From assembly GCA_964057225.1 (NCBI GenBank), contig OZ059899.1:16500501-16564500 (forward strand): a DNA stretch of 64,000 nt, read 5' to 3'. The notes under the pieces were generated by a model that was not told where the DNA came from, did not search any database, and saw only the letters and a program-made list of their open reading frames with translations. Each line of letters starts with the position of its first letter. Positions within the stretch are counted from its first letter, which is position 1. The stretch is from Auanema rhodensis. Taxonomy: Eukaryota; Nematoda; Chromadorea; Rhabditida; Rhabditidae. A program made the position numbers and the translations under genes. Shown piece after piece: positions 37,425 to 52,432 of this stretch.

Positions 37425-40400
37425 ATGGGTAATCAACATCCTCGTAAAAGATTTGCCAACCAAGTAAGTTCTTTCTCAAATGATTTCTTTCTCATTTAAA
37501 AAAAAAAGATGAAGAGAGAGTTTTGCTTGTTACTTCATCAGTCAATTACACTAACGAATATTTTCTTTGATCATCATCTCTTATGTCCACAATACTACTA
37601 AACATGTGCTTCTTACACACACATACATACATACACATAGACACATAGACAGATGAAATAGAAAAGATAGAGTAATATACATATAAATAGACTAATTTTT
37701 AATGTAAATAATAATTATTATCATACAATTTATTCTTTTTTTTTGAAATTTTCAATGAAAATTCTTCTTTTTTTTTTGCTTTTTTTTGGTTCTCAGCTAT
37801 CGAAACTCAACTACTTTAGTAGAACTGTTGCTGATAATACTAAGAGTTGTTTCAAAATTAGATATTCAACAAGAGCTAGTTACATGTGTTGTCAATTTCA
37901 GCTAATAATTACAATAAATAAAAATATTTTCTTTCAGGATGATGATGATTTGCCAACGAAAAAGGCCCGATTCGATCATGATATTCTACCAACCGAAAAC
38001 AATTTGAAACGAAATGTATGTGTTAATTAGAGCGAAAAAATATTTTAATTATATGTATAATTATCAATTAAAAGTCAATTAAAATTGAAATTTATAATAA
38101 TTTTTATTGTTTTACATTGATTTTGATTTAGAATTTAACTTTTAATATTGAGAGAATGAAATATGAAAAGCTTGAAACAGAGATTTGTATGTTAATCGTT
38201 ATTCTGTACTTTTGAAAGATTGAAAAAAAATATTTTTCTTATTTCAAATATCAATAAAAACATTGCAGAATGTTTTCAAAAAACAATTTTTCAAACAATC
38301 TTAGACAATCTTGTTACAGAATGCTGCTGGAAAAGCAGGAGGACGATTTTCATTCTGCGCGCCGTCATGGAAATTTCAAAAGAACTATGAAGATGGTTAG
38401 TGCAACTTTAGCTCAAGTTTTAAAAACGATTTGAACCCCAGTTAAAACTTTAAATAACATACTAATCAACTACTAGATGCCTTTGTCTTCAATATTTTTT
38501 CGCAATCGCTAGTGTTGGGCTCCGCTGCAAGAAAAAAAGCAAAAAAGAAAAACGGGACTGAACATGGAGTGCACCCTCCAACCCACTCCGTCTTTCATCT
38601 AAGCTCTTCAAGCTGAACGTATTTCTGCTTTTCCTTGTTTTTCTTCAGATATGATGATAATATGAAATATGGCTAGTTTTTTGACAAAAATTTGTGACAT
38701 CTCTTTAAAGATTTACAACTAAATTTATGAATAGTTTGCTTCAAACTGAGTTTCTTTTACTATGAAGCTCAAATTTCACAAGCATTTTCATAGTGTATAC
38801 AAATTATGCTTTACATGCAAAAACAAGGAATTCTATATACAAGCTGGGTGTTGATCTGGAAATATATACTATGTATTTCATATACTATACATATAATATA
38901 GACAAACTGTGTGAGAAACAAGACATAAATATAGTGTCAGAAGATGAAAATGAACATTTCTTATTTCTTTGATAAAACAAAGTGTGGGAAAAAATGCTGT
39001 AGCATTCATGAACTTTCAATCATATTTGCTGATCTCATGGCTCTCCTCCTCATCATCATTTGTCAGCAGGCTATGATCTAATCTCATATATTTCGGGGTG
39101 ATGATAGCTTTTACGATTGAGACGATTTATCTAATAGTTCATCTGATGAGTTTACGCCTTTCTGTCATTCTATAACTTCATCAAGCATCAAACAAAAGAT
39201 CAGCAGATGGCATACATGGGTTAAGCTTATTCTAGTTTGAGTTTCAACTTTATATATGAGGATTACCAGCATGTTTTTTGCTATTGGTTAACCCATGTGA
39301 ACACTGGGGTTCCATTTTTCACAAAGCTACAACAATATTTCCTAAATTGTACTCAGTAAACATGAATATACCACATATCTTTCAGATAATCCTCAATCAC
39401 ATGAAAATGCTACACCTCAACAACTAGCTAATCGATGTCGATCTTTAGATGAATTTTGTGAAGAAGAACAAGGTGATTCAGAATTTGTTCGTCCATTATC
39501 TTCTGGGCGACATCATCGTCAGCATCACCGTCATCATCATCATCATCATCATCATCATAATACTCATCATCATCAATCAACAGGTTTGTTTACTAAATGA
39601 ATCTGTAATACGAGAGTTGAACTGTGAAAAAAGGAAAAATTTCATTTTCTTCACTTCATCCTTCTATGTATTGTCTTCGATTATGCAATTGATTTCTCCG
39701 GGGATCTGAACTCCCTAGGCAGATGTTGAGTTGCAGTCACCGACATTTGACAATTTCAATTTTTGGCCCCCTGAGGAGTGCTACAACTCATCATCAAGTT
39801 GGAAATTTGAGACATTTACGCATTAATCATGATACTGAAGTCAATGCTAATTATCATTAGTTACATATAATTCTTTTAACTATACTCTAATCAATGTTAT
39901 TAACTATAATTTTAGTTTAATTATAATTTTAGCGAGTTGTTCAACAATCTCTCGACCAGAATATCCAGTGCCATGGCTTGAAGCATTATTTCTACCTGAG
40001 TTCCCATCCAAATCAGCAGTAAACGAGAAAAACTTTGTGGTTCGTCTCAGTTATTAGAGATTTTAACTAACTAAATTTCATTTGATTTTGAAAACATTTA
40101 ATTTCTGAGCAATATATTTCCTGTTTTTGTAGTTAACCGACGAAATTGGATGCGGATCATTTGGTCGAGTATATCGAGCTGTAAGCAAAAGCGATTCAAA
40201 TTGCATTTATGCTATCAAAGTAGGATATTTTCCTCAAAACGTTCATTTTATTGAGAACTTTCCCCTCAATATCAAATAATAGCCAGTGTTAATCTTTCAG
40301 ATACAAGAAAAAGCCAAAATTTTGGGTAAAAATGCTGCTCTACAGGTGAAACGCGAAGCATCTTTATTGGTAAGTTCTCACTTTTTTTTCATTACCGTAA

Positions 40401-42019
40401 ACTTTTGAATACTAATTCTCGTTTTCTTTCAAATTCTTTTTATGAATATTTGAACAAAATTTTATGATTTTTGGTCATTGAAACGTCTTCAGTAAGTTAA
40501 TCCTCTTTTCAACAGTCTTAGATGTGATAAAACAGTGTCCGTTAGAGAGACATTTAAGGAGAAAAACTGTAATCTTTGCTCAAAACTAACAAATTTCAAA
40601 AATTGTTTAAGAAGGATCTGCATACTGTTCAGTTATCAATAAACATTTGAACAAGAAATTGTGTTTTTTGAACGAATTTTATAAAAAAAACCTACATGCT
40701 ATGCTATAAATTGGATTTGAAGAGTTGTGTCTTGAAGCCTCTTTGTAGCGGATCACTGCAAACAAACATCTGCACTTAAAGCTTCTGAGCAGAATTTGAA
40801 ACTGAAATAACAGTGTTGATTTTCAGCGTTTACTACCTCCATATGGCTTTATTTCACGCTTGTATGCTACATGGCAAACTCGTTCAAAGCTCTATTCATT
40901 GTTACAATATCCTGTTGGTGGACTTGGTGATCTGTTCACGATCTGGAGAGAGCATGGAAACATGAAAGAAGATCAACTAAGAATTTATGCTGCTGAAATA
41001 GCTTGTGCTTTAGGTTTCTCATCACTATAAATCAGAGAGTCTTACCATTTTTTCATGAAATTTTAGATTTCATTCATCGTAATGGCATCATCTATCGAGA
41101 TTTGAAATTAGAAAATGTCATCCTAGATTCCGAATGTCACATTCAAATTATTGACTTCGGATTAGCCAAACAGCTTCGTAATGGACAAAAAACCAAAACA
41201 ATTTGCGGAACTCTTCAGGTGATTCTGATGCAAAATAGACCATAAAGTACATTCATGAATTGACTGAAAACATCTTCGTTTGTCTGATTAATAAGGATCT
41301 TACAGCTGATGTTAACAAGAAATCAATTCTAACAATACTCAAAGCACTTAAGCATACATGAAGACACTTACTATTCAATTACAGTATATGTCACCTACAG
41401 TAGCAATGGGAACAGCATACTCTCATGAAGTTGATTGGTGGTCATATGGAGTATTACTACATATTCTGTACACTGGACGTTATCCATATCCAAATGCGGA
41501 AGCTGTTCATCATTCCGAGTTACGGTATGATTCTTGGGGAAAAGCATTTATAAACTTTAATCAATTATAGATTTATCGATTACAGTACACCATATGGATG
41601 TGGTAAAATCTTTGGAAATCTCTTAGATCGGGTATCATCTCTTATTCATTCCAATCAATTTCCAAATTTATTCTTTAGCTTCTAAGTTCGTCAAGTGACA
41701 ATCGTTTAAGTTCGTTTGCTGTAATTCATGCTCATCCCTTCTTTCATGAAATTAATTTTGAAGATGTCGAAGCGCGAAAGGTAAGTAACAGCTCATTCTA
41801 GTTATGAACTTCATGGAATTTTCTTTTTAGTATCGCCCAGGAATAGATTTCACAGATCCACGTAGTCTTCCATGTGATTCTGAAGACAGGAGTATACTAG
41901 ATGGAGAAGAAAATTGGAAAGCTTTCGAAGAAAAATACGAGGTAAGCGTGTGAACAATGAACAATCTTCAGATTATTTTTCAGTTTAACGACTTCTCATG
42001 CTTCTCAGAACCTTTGTGA
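37425..42019 (+). CDS. AGC-type protein kinase, RSKR/SGK494-like
   Basis: The product begins [13 protein letters not shown], where Gly2 allows N-myristoylation. An acidic, Lys-rich exon follows ([18 protein letters not shown]), then [17 protein letters not shown] and an exon with a run of about nine His (39526-39558). The kinase domain starts near 40133: [16 protein letters not shown] (Gly loop), YAIK (ATP-binding Lys), [19 protein letters not shown] (catalytic loop with YRD in place of HRD) and [10 protein letters not shown] (DFG). YMSPTVAMG stands where APE is usual, then [20 protein letters not shown]. The C-terminal part has [19 protein letters not shown] and [14 protein letters not shown] and ends [11 protein letters not shown]. 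The fit to RSKR/SGK494-type kinases rests on the myristoyl start and the C-terminal motif, so the subfamily is tentative. Introns in the 5' half exceed 700 bp. Confidence 0.82.
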
Positions 42020-42215
42020 TGTGTCATCAAATACAGAACTTATACTAAAGCTATAAGAAAATGAAGATTTTTGAAACATGTGACTGAAGAGAAAATAAAA
42101 TTTTACTGATTTATAGAACATAACCACGAGAAAGGCTTTCAATGTTTTTTCGGAACCGCCGGAATACTTCAGGAAAATTGGGATTTTTACTAAAAGGCAA
42201 AATCCTATCTTAAAC

Positions 42216-44814
42216 CTAATATAAGGTCAAATACCTGACATAAGAATGTAAAAGTTCTTCACATATCTTCTTAGAGGGATGAACCGGCTGGAACAAGTTG
42301 ATTCGGATCAGAGCACATATGAGATAATCTTCTGCTCTAGAAAATCTAAAAGAAATAATTGAAAACATACGAAAATTGAAAAAAGAAACTGACTCATATA
42401 ATCCTAATACACATACTAAGCGTAGACATATGATAGCTGAAATTTTAAATTTGAAGAAACAAACTTTGAAAAACTCAAAAATACTTTGATCAGGATGTAA
42501 GAACATATCTCGTGCTCTCATATTAGACAGCTCATCTTCTAAAACTTGAATTTTTTGTTCTTTACCTAAATATAAAATATATTGTCAACTTCCAAAAATA
42601 TATGTTACTTAAAACATGACAAAGCAAAGAATTCTGAATCTTTGCCCATTCAACGTGTCCAAACGGTAGTAGCTTCTGTTTTCGTGCCATCTCATATTCC
42701 TTGTATGTCGAGATATGACTAATCTAGAGATGGGAAAATTTAAAAAAGCAACTCAGAAGGAAGGCAGCATTGACTGGGGGATAATCGTCACAGATATCAG
42801 TGAGAAATTCCAGTCTTTCAATCATCGTTACATCGGGCGGAATTGAACCTTCATGCCATGAAGTATCAACAGACATTATCGGACTTGGCTGTTTGACCCA
42901 TGACAGGCGAAGATCAAAGTTAATATATTGTCCTTTCAAAATAAACCAAAAAAACTCTTATTACTCCAAAATTAAAGAAAAAGTCTGAGTTTATCAGAAG
43001 TTTCAGAAGGTTGGTTCAGACTCTTGTCGTTGATCATGATCGTCTTTCTATATCTCCTTTTTGAAATGAAACAATTCAAAAACCAAAATGCAACTCAGAA
43101 GGAAGGCAGCATTGACTGGGGGATAATCGTCACAGAAATCAGTGAGAAATTCCAGTCTTTCAATCATCGTTACACCTGACAGGATTGAACCTGCAAGTCA
43201 CCGTTAGAGACGCGAACATTTGGACTCGCCCATGCGACACACATACAGATGCTAATGAAAACTGCCTTTGAAATTTCAATTGAAAAACTCTTATATCTAA
43301 TTCGATAGAAGAATTAAAAGATTAAAATATTTGAACAAAGAGAACAGTGTTAAATGAGTTAACAAAGTAAGGGAAAACTGAATTTGAAAAAACATAACTA
43401 ACCACATCGTTGGAAGTTACAAGATCTTCAGCTGTTTGATCTAATGTAACACAAGATCGACAAATACAATCAAAAGGAAGAAATTTCTGAAAAAAAGAAA
43501 TAAAAAGGAAATAATTAATAATGAAACAAACTTTTCTTTCGTTGAATGACATATAAGCCAAACTAGCTCCATAGTTATCAAGTAGTTCTTCACCTTGTTT
43601 CACTCCCATACTCACAAATACAAAAGTATCTTTGACAAAGCTTAACGAAATTATATTTTTGAAGAATTATTCATTTAATGCCTTACTAACTGTAAACATT
43701 CGGTTTACAAGAATGATTAAAAATGGACGAAATTGGGAAAATCCCTGAGCCACTGGGCAACTCGTCGTCAATCCTAAGAAAAATCAATTATAAAAATGAA
43801 ATTGAGAAGAAAGGCTTGTAATCTATACCCTTTTAAAACCTTCTCTAATGGATATATAGTATGAGCATTCAAAGGAAGTCGATTACATAAATCATTTAAG
43901 GCTTTATGGAAAACATTATTATCAACTTTAGACCAACTAGGATGAACCTGAAAATTCTAAAATTAGTTAATTTTCAAGAATGTTATAACTTTTAATAAAT
44001 GATCTTCTATCTTTTGAATAATGTCCGAGAACATGGATATATCAATTGGGTCACCTTGAAGTAATTGCATTACAGAAAGATACTTTGATGTCTCCAAAAT
44101 TGGTTTAAAATTGGAATCGAATTCTAAAATTATTCATAAAAGTTAGCAGATTTTCATAAGACAAACGTTATGACCTTTTAAGTTGTTTTGAATATCCTCA
44201 ACATCGTAACTCAATAAAATTCTTAGAGCTAACTTCAACAGACCAAAATTCTCAATAGTACCTTCCGTTGGTTCTTCGTACAAAGCATAGTTCTTCAAAT
44301 ATTCACTTTCACAGAGCTCACAACTAAAACACATCCAGATCTCAGAATTCCTATTACAATATCAAACTAACACTTTTTTCACTTTTTCTTCCCCTGACAA
44401 GGCAGCAAGACACATTTTACAGTATGAGGGGTCTATGTTAACTACAACACCCTTTTCTAAACAAACTATTTCCCCAATTGGAATATCTTTCACAGCCTGT
44501 AAGTTTTAAGAGTTTCAAAAGAAATAAGTAAATTTGAACTCTTATAAATCTTTTCCTTGTTGTATCATATGCTATTTCAACTGATTCTGCTAATTGAGGA
44601 CATCCTTCCTTAGATACAAACCCTCTCATCCTATAAAATGATAAAAACTGTCAATTTGGAAATCCAAAACTGGGTATTTGAAGGTTTGTATCAACATGAG
44701 TTCGTAATAACATCGTAACAGAGATACGTTTATCGTACATTCATATGGAAAACAACAACGGGATATACATTGTGAAACAACGTTGAGAACTTGTAAGCAA
44801 AGAGAAAGAGACAA
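42216..44814 (-). CDS. SMYD-type SET-domain methyltransferase-like protein
   Basis: SMYD proteins methylate lysines using a SET domain split by a MYND zinc finger. Here ESVEIAYDTTRKRF joins AVKDIPIGEIVCLEKGV (SET start). A Cys cluster YCKMCLAAL and VCELCESEYL resembles only the first half of a MYND finger. The catalytic core reads SGIFPISSIFNHSCKPNVY and VKQGEELLDNYGASLAYMSF, with the conserved NHSC and NYG motifs intact. The post-SET Cys element is FLPFDCICRSC. C-terminal helices follow (HPDQSIFEFFK, LIRINLFQPVHPSKKICEEL). The 5' end is uncertain: an exon covering 44714-44814 joins in phase but lacks an ATG, while an ATG exists at 44629. An exon near 42750 is duplicated at 43089. The gene follows BUD31 closely on the same strand. 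It looks closest to SMYD4. Confidence 0.8.
42750..42855 (-). repeat. Duplicated exon of the SMYD gene, copy 1
   Basis: The block shares about 84 nearly identical bases with 43089-43173 (one substitution seen), and weaker similarity runs to the splice acceptor. It encodes VTMIERLEFLTDICDDYPPV. Both copies carry an acceptor AG followed by GTTCAAT. Confidence 0.85.
43089..43197 (-). repeat. Duplicated exon of the SMYD gene, copy 2
   Basis: This is the second copy of the exon at 42750-42855, offset by 339 bp. It encodes VTMIERLEFLTDFCDDYPPV, with Ile changed to Phe. The two could be mutually exclusive exons or one could be a dead duplicate. Confidence 0.85.
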
Positions 44815-44857
44815 ATAATATTAATGCAATAAATAAAAAAATATTTTTAAAACTTAG

Positions 44858-45386
44858 TTATCCTCCACAACCTCTGCACCCGCAATGAACACACTCGATG
44901 ACTCTATCAGCATCTAATTTACTCTTAGGAACACGACAGATACAGTTCGTTCCGAAATTTGTATCTCTTGCTTGAATGCAACTATAAAAAAAATGAATTA
45001 ACAAAATATGAAATAATACATACCGTAAACAACACAGATTTTCATAGCCCTGCTTCTTCCATTTTGCAATTAAAAGAGGATCAGCTATCTTTAATTGAAT
45101 ACAAAAATCGTATAACTCTTTTGAAATTTCCTCTCGTTTAAAATACATGTCAAAGATATATCTACTTCTTTGATGGTGAATTCTAAACAAAATAATATTA
45201 TATAGAATTAGTAGAAACTACTAACTTAAAAATGGGCCATAAAGACTCATTTCTTCTTTTTCCTTCATGTGGCTCCGTTTCAGCTTCTCTCATCTTCTGC
45301 TCAAATTCTTCTAGAGTAGGTTCAAGAAGCTCCCATCCCTCTGGTGGTTGCTTTCTATGTCTTTTGAGCCTAGCTTGAAGAGACAT
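44858..45386 (-). CDS. bud-31: BUD31/G10 spliceosome protein
   Basis: BUD31 is a small zinc-binding subunit of the activated spliceosome. Three exons give about 145 residues. Exon 1 reads [20 protein letters not shown], then [20 protein letters not shown] and ESLWPIFK. Exon 2 reads [20 protein letters not shown] and [18 protein letters not shown]. Exon 3 reads [20 protein letters not shown] and [12 protein letters not shown]. The Cys pattern that binds the three zinc ions is complete, and length matches the family. The SMYD-type gene follows on the same strand, its first open exon about 45 bp past the BUD31 stop and its first ATG about 230 bp past it, with T-rich DNA between, which resembles a nematode operon. 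A divergent promoter of 444 bp separates BUD31 from the coiled-coil gene at 45831. Confidence 0.96.
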
Positions 45387-45644
45387 TATCTTAAAAAAAA
45401 AAGAAATATAAGTTTGAACTGAAAAAAAAACAAAAGCAAAACGTATTCCACAGTAGCATTTTGAGACAATTATTTTCGAAATGGTATAGTTTCAATAAAA
45501 CGAATGACAGAGAAAATCTAATTGATAAGAGTATTTCATAAAGAAACATATATAATATATATAGAAAACATCCACAAATTGCAGCTAATTTATATAGAAA
45601 TAATTTAAAATATTCAAATAGACAAGCGAAAAATTGCTCAAATG

Positions 45645-45652
45645 TGACGTCA
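45645..45652. promoter_or_regulatory. CRE-type TGACGTCA palindrome in a divergent promoter
   Basis: The full CREB/ATF site lies between BUD31 and the coiled-coil gene at 45831, about 186 bp from the latter. A CCGGCGCGTAC box near 45682 adds an E2F-like core. A housekeeping-type bidirectional promoter is likely. Confidence 0.5.
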
Positions 45653-45830
45653 TAAATCGATTAAAGGTCTGTATTTTACTACCGGCGCGTACAATTAAAT
45701 TTTAAACCTGTTTTTTTTTGTAGTTTAATGCGATATATAGTTAATTTATGCAAAATATTTTTCTTTCAGATTCTTTAATTAAAAACTAACAATATAACAA
45801 TAAAAATTCAACAAGCTTGTTTAAAATAGT

Positions 45831-48800
45831 ATGTCTGATCCCGATAGTGGCTACCCCACGCCACGCGATGATTATACTGAAGACAATGTTCGCTGTTTTA
45901 AGATTTTTTATTTTTAAAATGAATATTATTTCAGCCTGTTGAACCTTCAGATCTAACTCCAGTGAAAAATCATAATTTTCCTGCAATATCTACGCCTTTT
46001 GCCGGATCTTCGATTAAAAACCTAGGCGATATATTCAGTGAAGGGTATACCATTTTAACAGCATTTTAATCATATTAACTGTTTTAATTCAGTCTTACAC
46101 CTATTCGGCATAGTTCCGAAGAAAGAAATTCTACTGGTTGGTCTTTTATTCAATATTTTATTCAATTTTATTATTGTAGAAGACGCTAAAAAGTTTATCA
46201 ATTATGTAAGAAACAAGAAGCGTTCTTCACCTTCCGATAAGGTTTGTTGAATTAGTGGTATTTTTTTTAAAATTTGGAAAATTAGAATCTGAAAGAACAG
46301 CTTTCTCGAATAGAAGAATTAGTCAATGAGAAAAGCAGGACGATAGAGGTAGTTTTTCAAAAATATATTTTTTCCATTAGTTTTCAATGTTATTAGTCAC
46401 TGGAAGGTCACATTGATGCTTTAAATCATGAAAAAGAAAATATGAATGATAAATTAAATGAAAGCCATCAAATTATAGCCGAAACTAATGTAAATCTTGA
46501 AGTTCATTCCTTGGAACTAGAAGTAAGTTCGCTGCAAATATTTTATTTATAAAATTCTTGTTATAGGAAGCAAACAAAGTTATAGAAAATTTAACAAATG
46601 AATTAAATTCTTTAAGAAAGGTATGTTTTTCATAGTCGAAATAGAAATTGTCTTGTTTCAGGATAATTTCGATTTGGATAAAGAAACAGTTAGATTAAAA
46701 GAAGTTGTTAATGCTCGAGATGAACATATAAAGCATATTGAAAAAACGAATGGAAAGCTAAACGTAGAAGTTAAAAACTTAGAAACTGCTCAAAAACTCA
46801 TGCTCGAGGTGATTATTAATACAATACATTAGGAATCTTATCACTGCGTTTCAGGCTAAACAAGCTCTAGATGATGAAAGAAAACAGTTTCTCGCTAAAG
46901 AAAAGAAAATTCAAGAAGATGCTGAAATCAATTATAACTTTTACAAAAAACAAATAGAAGATTTGCAAGCCGTATGTAGCTTATTTTTCATTTGAATTTT
47001 AAGAACATTCAAATATATTAGGAAAGAGATCATTTTCTTTCTGATAAGGAAGAGACCTCTAAGACATTATCTGCAGGACGAAAGCAGGAAATTAGACTGT
47101 TGGAAGAAAATGAAGATTTACGGAAACAAATTCTTGACTTCGAGAATAAGGTTTTTCTTATTTTATATTATTTTGTAATATTGTGTTTAGACTGAATTAT
47201 TATCAAACGAACTTCGGATTACTAAAAGTCGGGAAAATGATATAAAAGCGGCCAAAGAACGATGTGATCTGCAGCTTGCTGATCTCTTGAACGATAAAAA
47301 AAACATCGATACTTTGAAGTCTAATTTGGCATCAGTTACTGAACTGAAAGACAAATTCAAGGTTACTATAACAGAAAATGAGAATCAAATTGAAGAGTTA
47401 AAGGTAAAGACCTATATGCTATGAGGATATGTAAGTTTTTCGTTGCAGAAAACAATCAAAAAACTAGAGAAACAAGTAGGTTCTTTCAATAGTGAAATTG
47501 AGAAACAGTCGGTGAAAATCACGGTTGGTTGAATTATAACTTCTAATTTATTTATAAAAATTCAATTTAAGGATCTGAAGGGAATGAATGAAGAATTGGT
47601 TAGCTCTAATATAGAACAAAAAAACAAAATTTCGGAACTTACACGTAAACTTGGGAATTCAGAGAAGTAAGTTTGAATTGTTTTTCTTTTTTATTCATAT
47701 ACTTATGTGTATAGAACTCTCCATGATCTGAAAATAACAACAACTAAATCGAAAGAAGACTGTGATAAATTGACTGATGATCTGTTAAAGTCAGAGTCTG
47801 AAAAGAAAATAGTTTGTTGCTATATTCATGTTTATGTTTATTGTTTCTTTTAGTTGAAAGAAAAATGCTCTCGGCTTGTTGAATTGGAGGGCTTGAATGC
47901 TAAGCTCTCCGAAGAAGTTGCATTCCTCAGAAAGGTTGTCCATAAATTTTTTTTTTTATTATAAAATTTCATTTAGGAGCTTGAAACTCATAAATCAGTA
48001 GAAGAGGTGGAAAAATTAGAAGCCCAATTAGCTTTGAGCTATAATGCCAATGCACAACTCGTAGAAGAGAATGCTTGTTTGAGAGAACGTGAAGTAATTT
48101 ATTATATATTGTATTTCTATAATTATTTTGTCTCAGGAGGAAGTTCGACAAAGCCTTATGAAAGCGGAATCTTTGAAATTTGAGTTGAAAGGGAGGGAGG
48201 ATAGAATAAGCAAAATTGAAAAAAATATGGTTGTCATTTGATTTTATTCACAAATCTTAATGAATGAATCTTTAAGGATACCCTGGAAAAGGAGTTAGCA
48301 ACAGTTAAGCATGAAAGGGATCTTATGACTTCGGAAAGAATTGCTCTCATTAATGAATTTGATGCTGTTCGGGTATGTTCCTGTCATTAAATTCTTTTTT
48401 TATTATTTCTTTCTAGGAAGCACATGAACATGAAAAGGCCAAGTTAATGCAAGATGTTGAAACACTGAACTCCAGACTTGTCCAACTTGAAGCTCTTGAC
48501 GGTTATCCAGGTCAAATGTCATTTGATGCCATGAATAGAACTGTATGGGACGTTGTACCTAGAGAAGTTCGTGGTGTTCTGGAGAATTTGAAAAAGGTTT
48601 ATATTAATTTTGAGTTTCTTATATGAATTGATTATTATTTAGGATTCAGCTGAGATTCGAAGCATCGTAGATAAGATGCAAAAAATCACTGTAGAATCCT
48701 CAGATAGGTATGGTAGTACTCATAGCATCCATCTAGATCTAGGTCACTCACGACCTCAAAGTCGCATAAGTAATATATTGTTTCTTCTTTTCTATTATTT

Positions 48801-50253
48801 CAATTGTATTAATTTTAGACAACAGTAATTCTTCAACTCTAGTAGGAAAATCAGTTAAAGTTTTTGATGATTTAATCCAATCGTTGACGGATGTAGATTT
48901 AGTAAGCTAGTGTTTCCATTTAAAGTTACAAATTTTTAATTTTCAGAGTGATTGTGAAGAAGGTACTCCCGAGATTAGACAATATATTATTAAATTTTTA
49001 CGTACCGTTGCCTTTGACACTGAAAACACCAACAAGTCTGTATGTTTTACTTTTTTGGTTATCTTATTTATCCTTAATATCATAAAACAGATGCTACAAT
49101 TTTTGGAAAACATAAGTAGACTATTGGAAAGAAGATCTGACATTCTGAAACAAGATCTAATGACAACTAAATCTCAACTAGAAGAAATCAAACAAGAACA
49201 TAGGACCACAATTCGAGATCTTGGCGACCAAAGAGTTCATCTGGCTGCAGCTGAAGAGCATGTTCGGTTATTGCGGAAAGATATAGATGAACGCGATCGT
49301 CGCTATGATGACTTAAAGTAATATTATAATTTTTTTTTTGAATAAGCATTGAATTTTCGGCGTCAATTAGATAGGCTAGTTATTAGTGAGAAACGGCTGA
49401 ATAAGGATATGTTGGAACGAGATGAAGAATTGAAGAAAAGTGCTAGGGTCCAGCAAGAATGTTTGATTGAATTGGAAGTATGTTCTATCCTCTCATTTGT
49501 TTTGTATCTCCATTTTTATCTACAGGAGTTGATGGCTGAACGTCAAGAAGTGGACGCAGAATTGAAAAAACGTGAAGATGCCCTTATGAGAGCTTTAGCT
49601 GATATTGAAGAGTATGATGATTTGTTGAGTTAATAATGCGTTTTTGTGATTATTTCAGACTCCATAGGAAGCTAATATTAGCAGACGAGTCATTATCCGA
49701 ATCGTCAGCTCAAGTAAATGCCCAGAACTCTATCATACAACAATTAGAAATTAAAGGTTTCAACAAAGAAATTATTTGTTGTTCATAAAAAGTATTTCAG
49801 TTAAAAGCTTGACTCGACAACTTCAACACGAGTTGAAAACTAAAAAATATAATCAAGACACAATGGAAATGTGTTTGAAGCTGTTTGAACAAGAAGAAGA
49901 ATATGTGAAACGATTAAGACGACGGAATTCAGAACGTCAAAATATTATTGAGGATTTACTTGCTGGTAAAGAAGTTGGAGAGGTATGTTGTGATCAACTT
50001 GTTATACCTGCTCTCTTTATTTTAGAAAATGAAAAGAAAGCTTAGCCGTTTTATAACAGAAGATAATGATGATTCGGCCGAAGTTCGGAAGCATCAGCAC
50101 GCTTGGTCCGGTATTTTAAGACAACGACAGGTAGATCCCCAAAATGTCCTTAAAGAACGAAGCGACACACAATCATCTGCTGCTCTTTCGGGAATCGCTC
50201 GCAAAACATCCACACCTAATCAGACTCTTAATTCAGTTTTTAACTTTGAATAA
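45831..50253 (+). CDS. Large coiled-coil protein, possibly centrosomal
   Basis: About 25 short exons give roughly 1100 residues. The start MSDPDSGYPTPRDDYTEDN and the next exons (PSDLTPVKNHNFPAISTPF, LGDIFSEG, LTPIRHSSEER) are Ser/Pro-rich with TP sites suited to proline-directed kinases. From about 46290 to 48600 the sequence is heptad-rich (for example EQLSRIEELVNEKSRTIESL, KHIEKTNGKLNVEVKNLETA). A non-coil centre follows (GYPGQMSFDAMNRTVWDVVP), then QSLTDVDL, REIRQ-like charged DNA-independent helices such as DKMQKITVESSDR, and a second long coil from 49090 to 49980. The tail is basic (YVKRLRRRNSERQNIIEDLL) and ends QTLNSVFNFE. Size and design resemble pericentriolar scaffold or kinesin-adaptor proteins. 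No CM1 motif of centrosomin proteins was found, and I do not recognise the family. Confidence 0.75.
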
Positions 50254-50649
50254 GCGTAGCTAATTGGAAAAATGTCCAACGAACATGTTTTACTCTATAA
50301 TATTTAAGGAATTGCCTTATTTCCTGCTTTGTCTTACTATAATATGTCTTATCATCATTTCTTAGATCTCAAAATTCTTGGTATTACTGTACAGTATTTA
50401 ATTTAATATAACTTCATAAGAAAAAAACATAACGGGGTATGACTGATACTGAATATAATGCACTAATATCATGATAAATTAATTCACTTTTTGTTTTTAT
50501 AATTATTATTAATATTGTATATATATATATATATATATATGTTGAATAAATCACAATGGTCTTAGCCAGCATCACTCTTTCTACATCATCTACGCACTTT
50601 CCCACGCTTGCATGAGCCCGTATTGCTTGGGATTCTTGAAGGCTGAAGT
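50254..50649. other. Short convergent intergenic region with an AT microsatellite
   Basis: This holds the 3' ends of two convergent genes and an (AT)n run at about 50517-50541. Nothing else is seen. Confidence 0.6.

Positions 50650-52432
<1,783 letters not shown>

Noticed and set aside
43160-43240. tRNA on the minus strand suggested by GGTTCAATCC
   Set aside because: The T-stem does not pair beyond four bases, the B box is one base short, and no acceptor or anticodon arms form. The segment belongs to the duplicated exon.
43741-43790. Loss of the SET NHSC motif
   Set aside because: One frame reads TTSC, but the correctly spliced frame gives FNHSCKPNV, so the motif is intact.
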